Below, piece by piece: positions 1-7,874 of a DNA stretch of 35,264 nucleotides. The notes beneath the pieces are model-generated. The model was not told the origin of the DNA and ran no database searches. It saw nothing but the letters and a program-made list of their open reading frames with translations. The translations under genes and the position numbers were made by a program. This stretch comes from Flavobacteriales bacterium (GTDB lineage: Bacteria; Bacteroidota; Bacteroidia; UBA10329). The stretch is taken from positions 1 through 35,264 of the forward strand of contig JAIOYO010000028.1 in assembly GCA_021741075.1 (NCBI GenBank), read 5' to 3'. Within the stretch, counting starts at the first letter, position 1; every line of letters begins with the position of its first letter.

Positions 1-139
1 GCTACCGATATGCAGAAAGCAAACTTTATTGCGTGGACGAGGAGAGCATTTTAAATGAATGAGCGTGATATGCGAATTTGATAAGTAGGAAATTAATCAT
101 TGAACCAGTAATTACCCTATTACTCTCATTCGCTCGTTT

Positions 140-523
140 CTATTTAAACGCCACCACGCTTATTTCCACATTCACGCCTTTTGGCAAGCCAGCTACGGCC
201 ACCGTTTCGCGAGCAGGAAGGATACTTCCGGCAGGAAAATAGCTTCCGTAGATGGCATTAACCGAAGCAAAAAGGTCCATGCTGGAAAGGAAGATGCTGG
301 TTTTGATTACGTGGGTAAAGTCCATTTCAGCCTCGGTAAGAATGGCTTTAAGGTTGTTCATTACCCGAGTAGTTTCTGTATCCAAGTCGGCCATGTCTAA
401 CTCGCCCGTTTCGGGAATAAGTGCCACCTGACCAGCAGTGTATAAAAAGCCGTTTACGAGAATGGCTTGACTGTAGGGGCCAATTGCCGCTGGGGCCTTG
501 GATGTGTTTATCTGCTTTTTCAT
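140..523 (-). CDS. ridA: RidA family enamine/imine deaminase
   Basis: This 127-residue protein is a full-length RidA (YjgF/YER057c/UK114) member. The family hydrolyses reactive enamine/imine intermediates such as 2-aminoacrylate released by PLP enzymes, in the cytosol, usually as a trimer. Seen directly: the N-terminal APAAIGPYSQA motif (residues 10-20), the C-terminal signature ARETVAVAGLPKG with Arg105, and Glu120 in VEIS. Arg105 and Glu120 coincide with the substrate-binding Arg and catalytic-site Glu of the E. coli protein. The ATG at 523 is preferred; a GTG one codon upstream is possible. A near-consensus -7 box (TACTTTCG, minus strand, 541-548) lies just upstream. The gene follows the regulator gene on the same strand after 36 bp, so weak read-through is possible. 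No metabolic partner is adjacent. Confidence 0.95.
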   Translation of the reverse strand: MKKQINTSKAPAAIGPYSQAILVNGFLYTAGQVALIPETGELDMADLDTETTRVMNNLKAILTEAEMDFTHVIKTSIFLSSMDLFASVNAIYGSYFPAGSILPARETVAVAGLPKGVNVEISVVAFK

Positions 524-562
524 CACAATTGAATTTGAGACGAAAGTAACGGCTATACTGGC

Positions 563-1210
563 TTACAGCAATCTTTCTCTAAGCGCTTTGCTTACTGCCT
601 CGCCAAGCGAGTGCACGTGCAGTTTCTCGTAAATTTTCCGCACGTGCGAGTTAACTGTGTGGTAGGAGATGCTTTCTTTGCCAGCAATCATCTTGTAGCT
701 CAGTCCGTCTACAAGATGGTTGAGAACGATTTTCTCCTTATCGGTAAGTGCGTAGTCGTGGTTTTCTGGAGCGGCAGTAGTTTTAAAATAGCGAATCACC
801 TTCATGGCCATGCCGGGGCTCATAGAAGCGCCACCTACAACCGAATCTTGAATGGCTGCAATGATTTTGCTTGGATCATCTTTCTTTAGCAGATAACCGC
901 TGGCTCCGGCCGCAATGCTGTCGAATAGATTTTGGTCGTCTTCAAACACGGTTTGCATAATGATGGTGAGCGAAGGATTGCTAGCAATTAAAGCCTTTAC
1001 TGCTTCAATTCCGTTTACGCGCGGCATGTCTATGTCCATGAGAATGACGTCTGGTTTGCAGGAATTTACATTTGCAACTGCATCTACACCATCTACAAAT
1101 GCACCCACGCAAAGCAAATTTTCTTGCATGCCTATGAGGTAGCTGAGGCTTTCTCGCCTTTCGGTGCTATCGTCAAAAATGGCGACTCTTATAAGGTTAG
1201 ATGCAGACAT
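563..1210 (-). CDS. NarL/FixJ-type response regulator (REC + GerE HTH)
   Basis: DNA-binding response regulator of 215 residues, the output partner of the kinase gene directly upstream. The receiver domain (about 6-125) has the acidic pair Asp13/Asp14, the likely phospho-acceptor Asp59 in MDIDMP, Thr87 and Lys109 (LLKKD), all expected for phosphorylation-dependent activation. The C-terminal LuxR/GerE helix-turn-helix spans about 155-210, with ALTDKEKIVLNHLVDGLS and recognition helix region HTVNSHVRKIYEKL. The kinase stop codon and this ATG are directly adjacent (TAAATG), which suggests translational coupling. The target genes cannot be told from the sequence; no dedicated effector operon is beside it. 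Confidence 0.95.
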   Translation of the reverse strand: MSASNLIRVAIFDDSTERRESLSYLIGMQENLLCVGAFVDGVDAVANVNSCKPDVILMDIDMPRVNGIEAVKALIASNPSLTIIMQTVFEDDQNLFDSIAAGASGYLLKKDDPSKIIAAIQDSVVGGASMSPGMAMKVIRYFKTTAAPENHDYALTDKEKIVLNHLVDGLSYKMIAGKESISYHTVNSHVRKIYEKLHVHSLGEAVSKALRERLL

Positions 1211-3100
1211 TTAAGTGGATTCTATGGATTCGTGTACGTCTATTTCGATGACGTTGCTAAGCATGGTTTTGAAGCTAATTTCGGTGCCAGATGCTGCCGT
1301 GGAATGGATGGCAAGTTGGCCACCCAAATCCTCACTTCGGGTTTTTAGATTTCTTAACCCGTTGCCGCTGGTGAGCTTCTCACCATCCATTCCAATGCCA
1401 TTATCGCTAACTATCAAGAGTAGGTAGTTCCCATCGACCTTCATCGTTAGTACAACCTTGTTTGCACGGCTGTACTTGGCAGCGTTGTTCAGACTTTCCT
1501 TAAAAATGAGATAGATATTCTTTCGGGCCAGTGCAGAGAGTTTAAGATTTGATACTTCGGTACCGAATTGATACGCTATGAGTACGTCCATGCTTCCAAG
1601 CACGTTAGAGGCGAAGGATTTCATGCGATAAATGAGGTCTTTGCCGCTGTCGTTGTTTGGATTGATACTCCAAACAATATCGCTCATGCGGTCCAGTACG
1701 CCCTTGGTACTTTCATTCATGCGTTCTAAAAGTCGAAAGCTTTCAGCAGGTTTAATTTGGAACTGCTGAATTGCCGCTTCGCAATAAATGCGAATGCTTG
1801 AAAGTGAAGCACCCACATCATCATGCAAATCAGAAGCAATGCGGTTTCTTTCGGTTGTGACTGCTTCGAGCCGGGTCTTAAAAGCTTCCATCTCCATTCG
1901 TTTTTGCGTTTGAAGTTGCGCTTGATCAAACTTCATTTTCTGAATGTGCTGGTGCTGCTTAAGACTGCGGTAAACAACAATCATAAGAAGAACGAGGGCA
2001 ACAATTAGGGAAACAAGAATGATATTGGTGCGAAACCGTACACTCAATTCTTCTTGCTGTTGTTCGTTTTTGAGTTTGGCGGAAACAAGTCGTTGGTTCT
2101 TCTCATAGTATTCTTTGAGCACACGCACCCGTTGATGTTGCTGTTTGGTGTTTGCCTGTTGAGAACGACTGCGCAATTCTTCAAATAGCTGGGTTGCAAG
2201 CACCACTTCATTATTGCGTATGCACAGCGAAATGGCAGCATCTAAAAATTCGATACGCGATAGTTCTGTATTCAATTCGTTAGCGCCTAGGTCGATGCCT
2301 CTTCTCATGAAATACATCATGCTGTCCTTCATGCCTAGTCTTTCGTAGCTAACCATCAGCGTTTTACACATCATTTGCTTGAGGTCGATGTGGGGCGATT
2401 GGGCCAATAGCTCAGTCAGGGTTCGGTGTGCAATGCCGATAGACTTATGTAGTTCGCCTCTTATTAACGCTGCTTGGGCAAGGTTCCAATTGGCGCTTGC
2501 TATTCCGCGTTCTTTGTGTTTGTGGGTAGCTTCCTTTAGCGATTCATTGGAACAAATAATGGCGCTATCTGGCTTATCCATGGCTAAGTAGCACTCGCCC
2601 ATATTTGCCAACGCGTGGTAGCGGTAAGACAAGAAATCGTTGTTGTGCAACGGCAGTATAGCTTCAGCCTTCCTAAAGTGTTTAATTGCTTCGGTGTAAC
2701 GTTTGGAGTTCATGAGAATGAGTCCTACTAGATTTTCGGCACTGCCAATAAGCGTGTCGTTTTTTAATTCTGTGGCAATTTGCAAACCTCTAAAAGCAGA
2801 AGAAAGGCCTTGGTCAAATAAAGCATGGTAGTACAAAATCTCTGTTTCGTAGCAATGCAAGTAATAGAGGTCGTACTTGTTGAGTGGCCTATCAGACTGC
2901 GATAATTCGTACGAAATAAGGTACTGCGCACTATCGTATTTGCTCTCATTCATGAGAATGGTGGCCGAGCTAATGGTGGCGTTGCAACTTTCAGAAATGC
3001 CGAAAGGCACCATCTCTGCATCCGACTCTTGCGAATGTGCATTTGCCATCAACAGCGTTGACATCAGCATAAGTAGTACATACCTCATCCAAAGTATCAT
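1211..3100 (-). CDS. Sensor histidine kinase with TPR sensor region (HisKA_3 type)
   Basis: Membrane histidine kinase of 629 residues. An N-terminal signal segment (about 5-22, ending near AHSQ) leads to a helical TPR-like region (about 40-310) expected outside the cytoplasmic membrane. Then come a coiled coil, one transmembrane helix (about 359-378), a second coiled coil, a HisKA_3 dimerisation domain with His426 in LHDDVGASLSS, and an HATPase domain with N-box Asn539 (KESLNNAAKYS), G1 DNGIGM (566-571) and G2 GNGLRNL (579-585). This is the DesK/NarX-like architecture common in Bacteroidota, paired with GerE-type regulators like the gene downstream. ATG at 3100 or 3088 are both possible; the latter gives a cleaner signal peptide. 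Its ligand is unknown; TPR sensors often bind peptides or proteins. It is divergent from trpG. Confidence 0.94.
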   Translation of the reverse strand: MILWMRYVLLMLMSTLLMANAHSQESDAEMVPFGISESCNATISSATILMNESKYDSAQYLISYELSQSDRPLNKYDLYYLHCYETEILYYHALFDQGLSSAFRGLQIATELKNDTLIGSAENLVGLILMNSKRYTEAIKHFRKAEAILPLHNNDFLSYRYHALANMGECYLAMDKPDSAIICSNESLKEATHKHKERGIASANWNLAQAALIRGELHKSIGIAHRTLTELLAQSPHIDLKQMMCKTLMVSYERLGMKDSMMYFMRRGIDLGANELNTELSRIEFLDAAISLCIRNNEVVLATQLFEELRSRSQQANTKQQHQRVRVLKEYYEKNQRLVSAKLKNEQQQEELSVRFRTNIILVSLIVALVLLMIVVYRSLKQHQHIQKMKFDQAQLQTQKRMEMEAFKTRLEAVTTERNRIASDLHDDVGASLSSIRIYCEAAIQQFQIKPAESFRLLERMNESTKGVLDRMSDIVWSINPNNDSGKDLIYRMKSFASNVLGSMDVLIAYQFGTEVSNLKLSALARKNIYLIFKESLNNAAKYSRANKVVLTMKVDGNYLLLIVSDNGIGMDGEKLTSGNGLRNLKTRSEDLGGQLAIHSTAASGTEISFKTMLSNVIEIDVHESIEST

Positions 3101-3203
3101 GCAGTAAAACTAATTGTAGTTCGGTTTAATACGGGCGTGTTCACTATATCTAGTGATGCAGCAACGGCTAGGAGGGAAGGGGTGCTTGAACGGACTAAAT
3201 TTT

Positions 3204-3211
3204 CATCTTTG
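3204..3211 (+). promoter_or_regulatory. Near-consensus Bacteroidota -7 box before trpG
   Basis: CATCTTTG matches the TAnnTTTG consensus at all but its first base and lies 9 nt before the preferred ATG of trpG. A TTG at 3186-3188 could be a -33 element but is closer (15 bp) than usual. This box supports choosing the ATG at 3221 over the upstream in-frame start at 3137. Confidence 0.5.
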
Positions 3212-3220
3212 CCCGCACCG

Positions 3221-3787
3221 ATGCGAATTCTCATTCTCGACAATTACGATTCCTTCACGTTTAACTTGGTTCACTACGTGGAGCAGTTTTGCGATGATAT
3301 AACCGTGAAGCGAAACAATGAGATTATGTTGGATGAAGTGGAAGTGTTTGACGCCATTATTCTATCCCCTGGGCCTGGACTACCGAAGGATGCTGGCATC
3401 ATGCCTCAACTCATTAAGCACTATGCACCCACCAAGAAGATACTAGGTGTGTGCTTAGGGCATCAAGCCATTGGCGAAGCTTTCGGTGCCAGTTTGAAAA
3501 ACCTGAATCAGGTGCATCACGGAGTAGCTATTCCCGTTAATATCATTCATCAAAACGAAGCACTGTTTGTAGGATTGCCGCGTAGAATTGAAACTGGCCG
3601 TTACCATTCGTGGGTGATTGATAAGGAAACCATACCGCTAGAACTGAATGTGACTGCCACTGATGATGATAATGATGTAATGGCCATCCGTCATACTGAG
3701 TTTGATGTCTGCGGTGTGCAATTCCACCCCGAAAGTTTGTTGACTCCCGAAGGTTTGAAAATCATTGAGAATTGGGTCAATTCTTGA
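3221..3787 (+). CDS. trpG: Glutamine amidotransferase, anthranilate/aminodeoxychorismate synthase component II
   Basis: Class I glutamine amidotransferase of 188 residues. It releases ammonia from glutamine for a TrpE or PabB partner in tryptophan or folate synthesis. Seen: start ILDNYDSFTFNL typical of TrpG/PabA, oxyanion motif SPGPGLP, nucleophile Cys78 in GVCLGHQAIGEAFG, and the His169/Glu171 pair in GVQFHPES, so the triad is complete. The start at 3221 is chosen because the protein begins there like family members and a -7 box lies just upstream; the 28 residues upstream look non-coding. No trpE, pabB or other trp gene is nearby, so a shared role in tryptophan and folate synthesis is possible. 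The last 11 bp overlap the 3' end of the convergent T9SS gene. Confidence 0.93.
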   Translation: MRILILDNYDSFTFNLVHYVEQFCDDITVKRNNEIMLDEVEVFDAIILSPGPGLPKDAGIMPQLIKHYAPTKKILGVCLGHQAIGEAFGASLKNLNQVHHGVAIPVNIIHQNEALFVGLPRRIETGRYHSWVIDKETIPLELNVTATDDDNDVMAIRHTEFDVCGVQFHPESLLTPEGLKIIENWVNS

Positions 3788-5810
3788 TCACACGACTTAC
3801 CTGCATACCTTTCTCTGTTTCTATTCGAAGGAGATAGATACCTGTACTCAGCGTACCAAGATCGACCTTAGAGATTCCTGCTCCTGTTTGTTTCAGAAGC
3901 AATCTGCCCTGTGTGTCAATCACCTCAACCGATGTCACGGCATTCCGAGGATCAGCATTGGAAAGGATTAGTTCTCCTGTGGTTGGGTTAGGGAAGATGT
4001 TAACGTGGGATATCACATTATCATCAATACCTGTTATCAGAAGAATCTCATTCTCAGTGGTGTTGGTGGCAACAGGTGCATTGAAATCGAAGAAGATGTT
4101 GGCCTGATTCTCAATCAATGTTCCTAAGGGATTGCCATAGGGCTGACGCACTTTATAGATGAAATAACCTTGGCTGCCAATTGGGTCAGAGGCACTATCA
4201 GGCAGTTGAATTCCGAGGAAATGAACGCTGAGTTCTCCATCAATCATTTGCATGTATTGGTTGTGGCTTGCTGCCACAAGCTCAATAGATTGATGGTCTA
4301 GATGAGAGGAAAGCGGATTTTTGACAATCACGTTATAAGCAGGTCCAGTTCCTGTGTTTTGGAAACGCACCATGTAGGTCATTTCATCATCATCGTTTAT
4401 GTATTCCTGAGTTCTCCAACCTTCTTCTTGTGTCTGCGAGAGCACCCGTATATCATTCGGGTCATAGGAAACTCCCACCGAATCGCAGAAGGACATCTGA
4501 TTGTTCGAAGGGTCGGCATCGATCCCAGCGCTCGAAATTTCTACCGAAAGACAAGCCACCGTACCTATCATGCTCGTATCGCAGGCAGCGGTTCCGTAGA
4601 AATTGTATTGTTGGCAGACACCGGCTGCTAAGCTTGGAATGAATAGGGTCCAAGTAGAATCGGAGCTTTCCGTAAAGTTCGGATTGGAGGTTCCGGTGAA
4701 ACCCGGAATCTGCACCGTAACGGTCACGTCTGTTGCAGGTATCGTTCCGTGATTACATATGGAAACGTGCTGAGAATTGAAAAAACAGGCATTTATCGCA
4801 TTACTGGCTATGGTTGCAGACAGATCAATAAACGGAATAACGTTGTCGGCAAAACAAACATCCAAGGCATTTGAATCTGCAACAACCGTAACTGGAAGCG
4901 ATCCGTTCTGACAGGTATTGCTGATGTACCAAGGATTCATAGGACTATGCTCAAAGGTGTAATTCCCTGGCTCCATCATGATGGCAAACTCACCATTTTG
5001 ATTTGTCCAAGCAATACCATTTCCCGGTTGGATGTCAAATCTCACATTGGGGATCAGTACTTCATTCGGGTCTTGCTGGCAATTACCATTCTCGTCCCAG
5101 AAAACTTTACCCGGCACCAACCCTAGGTCAGGAAGGGAGTCGCTCGGGCAATTGCACAAGGGCACGAATCTTTGAGAATCATACTGGGCGACCCATTGAG
5201 TGGGATAGTTACGGCCGGGTACAACATAGGCCTCGGTTCCATCCTGATTTAAAACCCCTTCGATGGCCACTCCTGCATTCCAAGTGGCACAGAGTGGTTT
5301 ATCGGCAATATTCACATCCACCACATTGTATGATTCGTAAACCACTATCTGATTGGTAAATTCAAGAGTAGTACAGGAGAACATGGCCACCGCATCGTAA
5401 CTGACCACAAATCTCCGGTAAGGAGGCACACCATATGTGCTGTATCGGATCGTGCCACTCAAGCCTGGATTGATATCCTGCCATGGGGCCATGATCGCGA
5501 ATTTTGGCAACAAGCTCGGACTAGGCATGGAATCGCTGATTGACCACTGTGACCATTGGCCAGCGAAACTTAGATCAAAGGTGATGTACCCGTTAGAGGA
5601 AATGACACACTCTGTAACGGTATCTCCGAAAAAGCAGAATGGGAATCCGATCGGAATCGTGTCCGAATGAACATCATCGGAAAGTGGCCCGACCGCATAT
5701 CCACCACTGTACGGGTCGGGATAATAAGGCCGTGGCTGAATCTCGTAGCACTGAGAAAAACCGAAAAGCGGCAGTGCAATAACCGTCAGGAGCAGGTAAA
5801 ATCGTTTCAT
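3777..5810 (-). CDS. T9SS type A sorting domain protein with SdrB-like and DUF11/DUF7619-like domains
   Basis: Secreted protein of 677 residues. The start at 5810 puts a clean signal peptide first (MKRFYLLLTVIALPLFGFSQ). It is followed by a nidogen-like beta domain (about 45-215, with SSNGYITFD), an SdrB/carboxypeptidase-regulatory-like domain (about 234-290, GKVFWDENGNC), and beta-rich repeats including VSYDPNDIRV and NTGTGPAYNV (about 447-585), the latter typical of DUF11/DUF7619 domains in Bacteroidota surface proteins. The C-terminal sorting domain (about 603-677) has IFPNPTTGELIL and STGIYLLRI. It is probably exported by T9SS and attached to or released from the cell surface; an adhesive or structural role is inference. 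The upstream ATG at 5861 would bury the signal peptide. Monocistronic and convergent with trpG. Confidence 0.9.
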   Translation of the reverse strand: MKRFYLLLTVIALPLFGFSQCYEIQPRPYYPDPYSGGYAVGPLSDDVHSDTIPIGFPFCFFGDTVTECVISSNGYITFDLSFAGQWSQWSISDSMPSPSLLPKFAIMAPWQDINPGLSGTIRYSTYGVPPYRRFVVSYDAVAMFSCTTLEFTNQIVVYESYNVVDVNIADKPLCATWNAGVAIEGVLNQDGTEAYVVPGRNYPTQWVAQYDSQRFVPLCNCPSDSLPDLGLVPGKVFWDENGNCQQDPNEVLIPNVRFDIQPGNGIAWTNQNGEFAIMMEPGNYTFEHSPMNPWYISNTCQNGSLPVTVVADSNALDVCFADNVIPFIDLSATIASNAINACFFNSQHVSICNHGTIPATDVTVTVQIPGFTGTSNPNFTESSDSTWTLFIPSLAAGVCQQYNFYGTAACDTSMIGTVACLSVEISSAGIDADPSNNQMSFCDSVGVSYDPNDIRVLSQTQEEGWRTQEYINDDDEMTYMVRFQNTGTGPAYNVIVKNPLSSHLDHQSIELVAASHNQYMQMIDGELSVHFLGIQLPDSASDPIGSQGYFIYKVRQPYGNPLGTLIENQANIFFDFNAPVATNTTENEILLITGIDDNVISHVNIFPNPTTGELILSNADPRNAVTSVEVIDTQGRLLLKQTGAGISKVDLGTLSTGIYLLRIETEKGMQVSRVIKN

Positions 5811-5913
5811 TTCCAAGTATTTGATGTTAAAAATACTAAACGGATTGAAAGATCGGAACAAAAAGTTTGCAGAATATTACGCGTTCAAGAACTCGCCCCT
5901 GGCCTCAAAAACC

Positions 5914-6030
5914 AACTCACCCCCAGCCCCTCTCTCACCAGAGAGGGGAGCGCCCGCATAGCAGGATAAAGTGGGCTAGAAAGTATCTCGAATTCCCCTC
6001 TCTTCTTAAGAGAGGGGTCAGGGGTGAGTT
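5914..6030. repeat. Inverted-repeat element, copy 1 of 4
   Basis: A 117-bp core bounded by AACTCACCCC at the left and GGGGTGAGTT at the right. The outer arms match over about 22 bp with three mismatches. Two inner hairpins are present: CCCCTCTCT/AGAGAGGGG near each end. The central part contains GCCCGCATAGCAGGATAAAG. The element encodes nothing recognisable and resembles a MITE or REP-type unit. It repeats at a period of 151-152 bp. Confidence 0.85.
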
Positions 6031-6064
6031 TTCGAAGCATCCTGTCACCAAGGGCCCAAAAAAC

Positions 6065-6182
6065 AACTCACCCCCAACCCCTCTCTCACCAGAGAGGGGA
6101 GCGCCCGCGTAGCAGGATAAAGTGGGCTAGAAAAGTATCTCGAATTCCCCTCTCTTCTTAAGAGAGGGGTCAGGGGTGAGTT
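6065..6182. repeat. Inverted-repeat element, copy 2 of 4
   Basis: Same structure as the first copy, 118 bp long. It carries small changes, for example CCCAACCCC for CCCAGCCCC in the left arm and CGCGTAGC for CGCATAGC in the centre. The 34-bp spacer from copy 1 is also shared with the later spacers, so whole units including spacers were duplicated. Confidence 0.85.
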
Positions 6183-6216
6183 TCCGAAGCATCCGGCACC
6201 AATGGCCTCAAACACC

Positions 6217-6334
6217 AACTCACCCCCAGCCCCTCTCTCGCCAGAGAGGGGAGCGCCCGCATAGCAGGATAAAGTGGGCTAGAAAAGTATCTCGAATTCC
6301 CCTCTCTTTTTAAGAGAGGGGTCAGGGGTGAGTT
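6217..6334. repeat. Inverted-repeat element, copy 3 of 4
   Basis: 118-bp copy nearly identical to copies 2 and 4. It has CTCGCCAGAG in the left hairpin loop and a TTTTTAAG loop in the right hairpin, so loops vary while stems are kept. Confidence 0.85.
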
Positions 6335-6368
6335 TCCGAAGCATCCGGCACCAATGGCCTCAAACACC

Positions 6369-6486
6369 AACTCACCCCCAGCCCCTCTCTCACCAGAGAG
6401 GGGAGCGCCCGCATAGCAGGATAAAGTGGGCTAGAAAAGTATCTCGAATTCCCCTCTCTTCCAAAGAGAGGGGTCAGGGGTGAGTT
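6369..6486. repeat. Inverted-repeat element, copy 4 of 4
   Basis: Last full copy. The right hairpin loop reads TTCCAAAG. Instead of the usual spacer it runs into short tandem repeats of its own right end. Confidence 0.85.
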
Positions 6487-6530
6487 GTTTTTTTGGTCAG
6501 GGGTGAGTTGTTTTTTTGGTCAGGGGAGAG
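6473..6530. repeat. 23-bp tandem repeat at the tail of the element block
   Basis: Two full units and a partial third start with GTCAGGGG at 6473, 6496 and 6519, each full unit followed by TGAGTTG and a run of seven T. The unit is the right terminus of the larger element plus a T tract, so it probably arose by slippage or abortive duplication at that end. Confidence 0.8.
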
Positions 6531-6613
6531 TTAAAAAAGGGCCGGGGCGCAACAAGTCAAGACCCCGACCCTCAGCGCAAACGCCTGAGGCATTATGCGT
6601 TTCCCATACGCGC

Positions 6614-7276
6614 TTAGCGTGCAACGCTTTGCGCTTCGCCACTATAAGAACCCATGCCAGCACTGTTCTGTGCTGCGCAGCGGAAGCGGTAATTTCTTCC
6701 AGATACGAGGCCGGTGGCCACATACTTGCGAGTTCCTTGAATGGTAACTACCTCCCAGGTGCCGCCTGCAACAGGAATCGGGAAGGAATCACCGGGAGTG
6801 TGAATAGGCTCTAGGCTATTCTCCACCCACATTTCCAGAACGTACGATTTCCTGTGCGTTACAGCATCCCAAGTCAGCACGATAGTCCCCGGATTTCCTC
6901 CGGGCACGGCCTTCAAATTCTCTACTGCCAACGGGAGTTCCCACGGTTCGGGGTCCTTTTGGACCTCCATGCCTGCTTTATCCACAAGCTCCGCAACGCC
7001 TCCACTCGTCAGTTGCACGTAGTCTACCATTTTGTTCATCAGTGCAGTCAGCTCGTTGTAGCGCGCATTGCGTGCTACGGTACGGTCTGTTCCACCTTTG
7101 AGCGTCAACGACTCGGCCAGCGCAAGTTGATCCGTGCTCACCTGAACCTCCTCCAGCGAAGGATTTGGATCCGGATATACGTCCACGTTTTTGGCCATGG
7201 TAACCCTTACGGCAATAGCTTTGATGATCGCTTGGGGTACGGACAGTAATGCCCAGCCCAATTTTACTCTAGCCAT
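6614..7276 (-). CDS. Small protein with C-terminal fibronectin type III domain
   Basis: A 220-residue protein. The N-terminal half (about 1-115) is mostly helical, with NPSLEEVQVSTDQL and GGTDRTVARNARYNELTALM. The C-terminal half (about 120-216) is a fibronectin type III fold with TIVLTWDAV, SYVLEMWV and SGRNYRFRCAAQNSAGMGSYS. Similar roughly 200-residue helix-plus-FN3 proteins occur in many Bacteroidota, but their function is not known to me. There is no signal peptide and no T9SS tail. The ATG at 7276 is well placed. The stop codon lies in a GC-rich imperfect palindrome (about 6610-6634). It is the most downstream of the minus-strand items in this accessory block, after the 21-bp array and the small HTH gene. 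Confidence 0.75.
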   Translation of the reverse strand: MARVKLGWALLSVPQAIIKAIAVRVTMAKNVDVYPDPNPSLEEVQVSTDQLALAESLTLKGGTDRTVARNARYNELTALMNKMVDYVQLTSGGVAELVDKAGMEVQKDPEPWELPLAVENLKAVPGGNPGTIVLTWDAVTHRKSYVLEMWVENSLEPIHTPGDSFPIPVAGGTWEVVTIQGTRKYVATGLVSGRNYRFRCAAQNSAGMGSYSGEAQSVAR

Positions 7277-7874
7277 TTGATTAGGATTTGGTTAAACAAT
7301 GGCAGCCGATTCCTCGCTGCTTATCTCCCCTGTTGCCAACCGGTGGAATCTGTCCGGTGTCTGTTCTTATGTAAAAGATCATTTTCGAGTGGTGATCAGT
7401 GAGCAAAATAGTTTTGACGAAGCCAAAAAGGTGTTTTTTCCATTGATCAGAAGATATCTTTTCTTCACGAAAAGATATCTTCCAAAGACGAAACGATATC
7501 ATCTGATGACGAAAAGATATCGGGAAGAAAGAGAAAGATATCTTCCAGAGATAAAAACATATCGTTCGATGACGAAAAGATATCGGGACGAGAGGAAAAG
7601 ATATCGTCCAATGTCGAAAACATATCTTCCGAAGACAGGAAGATATCTTCCACAGACGAAAAGATATCTTCTGCTGACATAAAAGTGCCTTTTGCCCAAA
7701 AAAAGAGAATGGTTCACATGCAACTTGTGCTGACAGCAAGTCATTTACATCAGCACTGGCAAAATTGTAAACCGATTGATTCATAGCCTTTGGCAATTGA
7801 TTAAACCAAAGGTCAAGAGCAGAAATGGAAGAAAAAACTACCAAAATTGGTACTACTTGCCCAGCGCCAAAAGC
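7277..7874. other. Gene-poor spacer of about 600 bp holding the 21-bp array
   Basis: Between the FN3 and HTH genes. Open frames exist on both strands (for example 7299-7682 plus, 7281-7844 minus from a TTG), but they are open mainly because the 21-bp period is divisible by three. None resembles a known family. A tract at about 7684-7870 before the HTH gene shows nothing recognisable. Confidence 0.7.
7453..7683. repeat. Array of eleven 21-bp direct repeats with phased GATATC and A-tracts
   Basis: Eleven consecutive units of exactly 21 bp with no insertion or deletion. Each starts with GATATC (CATATC in units 6 and 9) and ends with an A-rich tract, usually GACGAAAA. The ATATC core is invariant, while the seven bases after it vary freely. 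Units resemble each other best three apart (units 3-4 with 6-7, about 34 of 42 bases identical), giving a 63-bp higher-order period. Conservation does not follow codon positions in any frame, which argues for a DNA element over a coding repeat. A 21-bp spacing equals two helical turns, so all sites face the same side. Confidence 0.9.

Larger units (their letters stand above)
5811..6613. other. Gene-free repeat block of about 800 bp
   Basis: No credible gene lies between the T9SS gene start and the end of the FN3 gene. Open frames here simply read through the repeats. The stretch is almost wholly made of four tandem copies of a hairpin-bearing element, a short 23-bp repeat tail, and a GC-rich segment (about 6536-6634) with imperfect inverted repeats, for example CCTCAG (6570-6575) against CTGAGG (6585-6590). 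Confidence 0.8.

Noticed and set aside
1..62. Possible C-terminal end of a plus-strand gene entering from the left edge
   Set aside because: Two frames are open to stops at 54 and 62 and neither gives a recognisable protein tail, so no gene can be supported.
5867..6370. Open frames rich in Pro/Ser through the inverted-repeat elements
   Set aside because: They repeat exactly with the 152-bp DNA unit and change frame between copies; these are repeats, not genes.
7453..7683. The 21-bp array as a CRISPR
   Set aside because: Units are directly adjacent with a fixed 7-bp variable part, far too short for spacers, and no cas gene is present.
7281..7844. Minus-strand 187-residue open frame across the 21-bp array, and similar frames on both strands
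   Set aside because: They stay open because the repeat period is a multiple of three; starts are weak (TTG) and substitutions show no codon bias.
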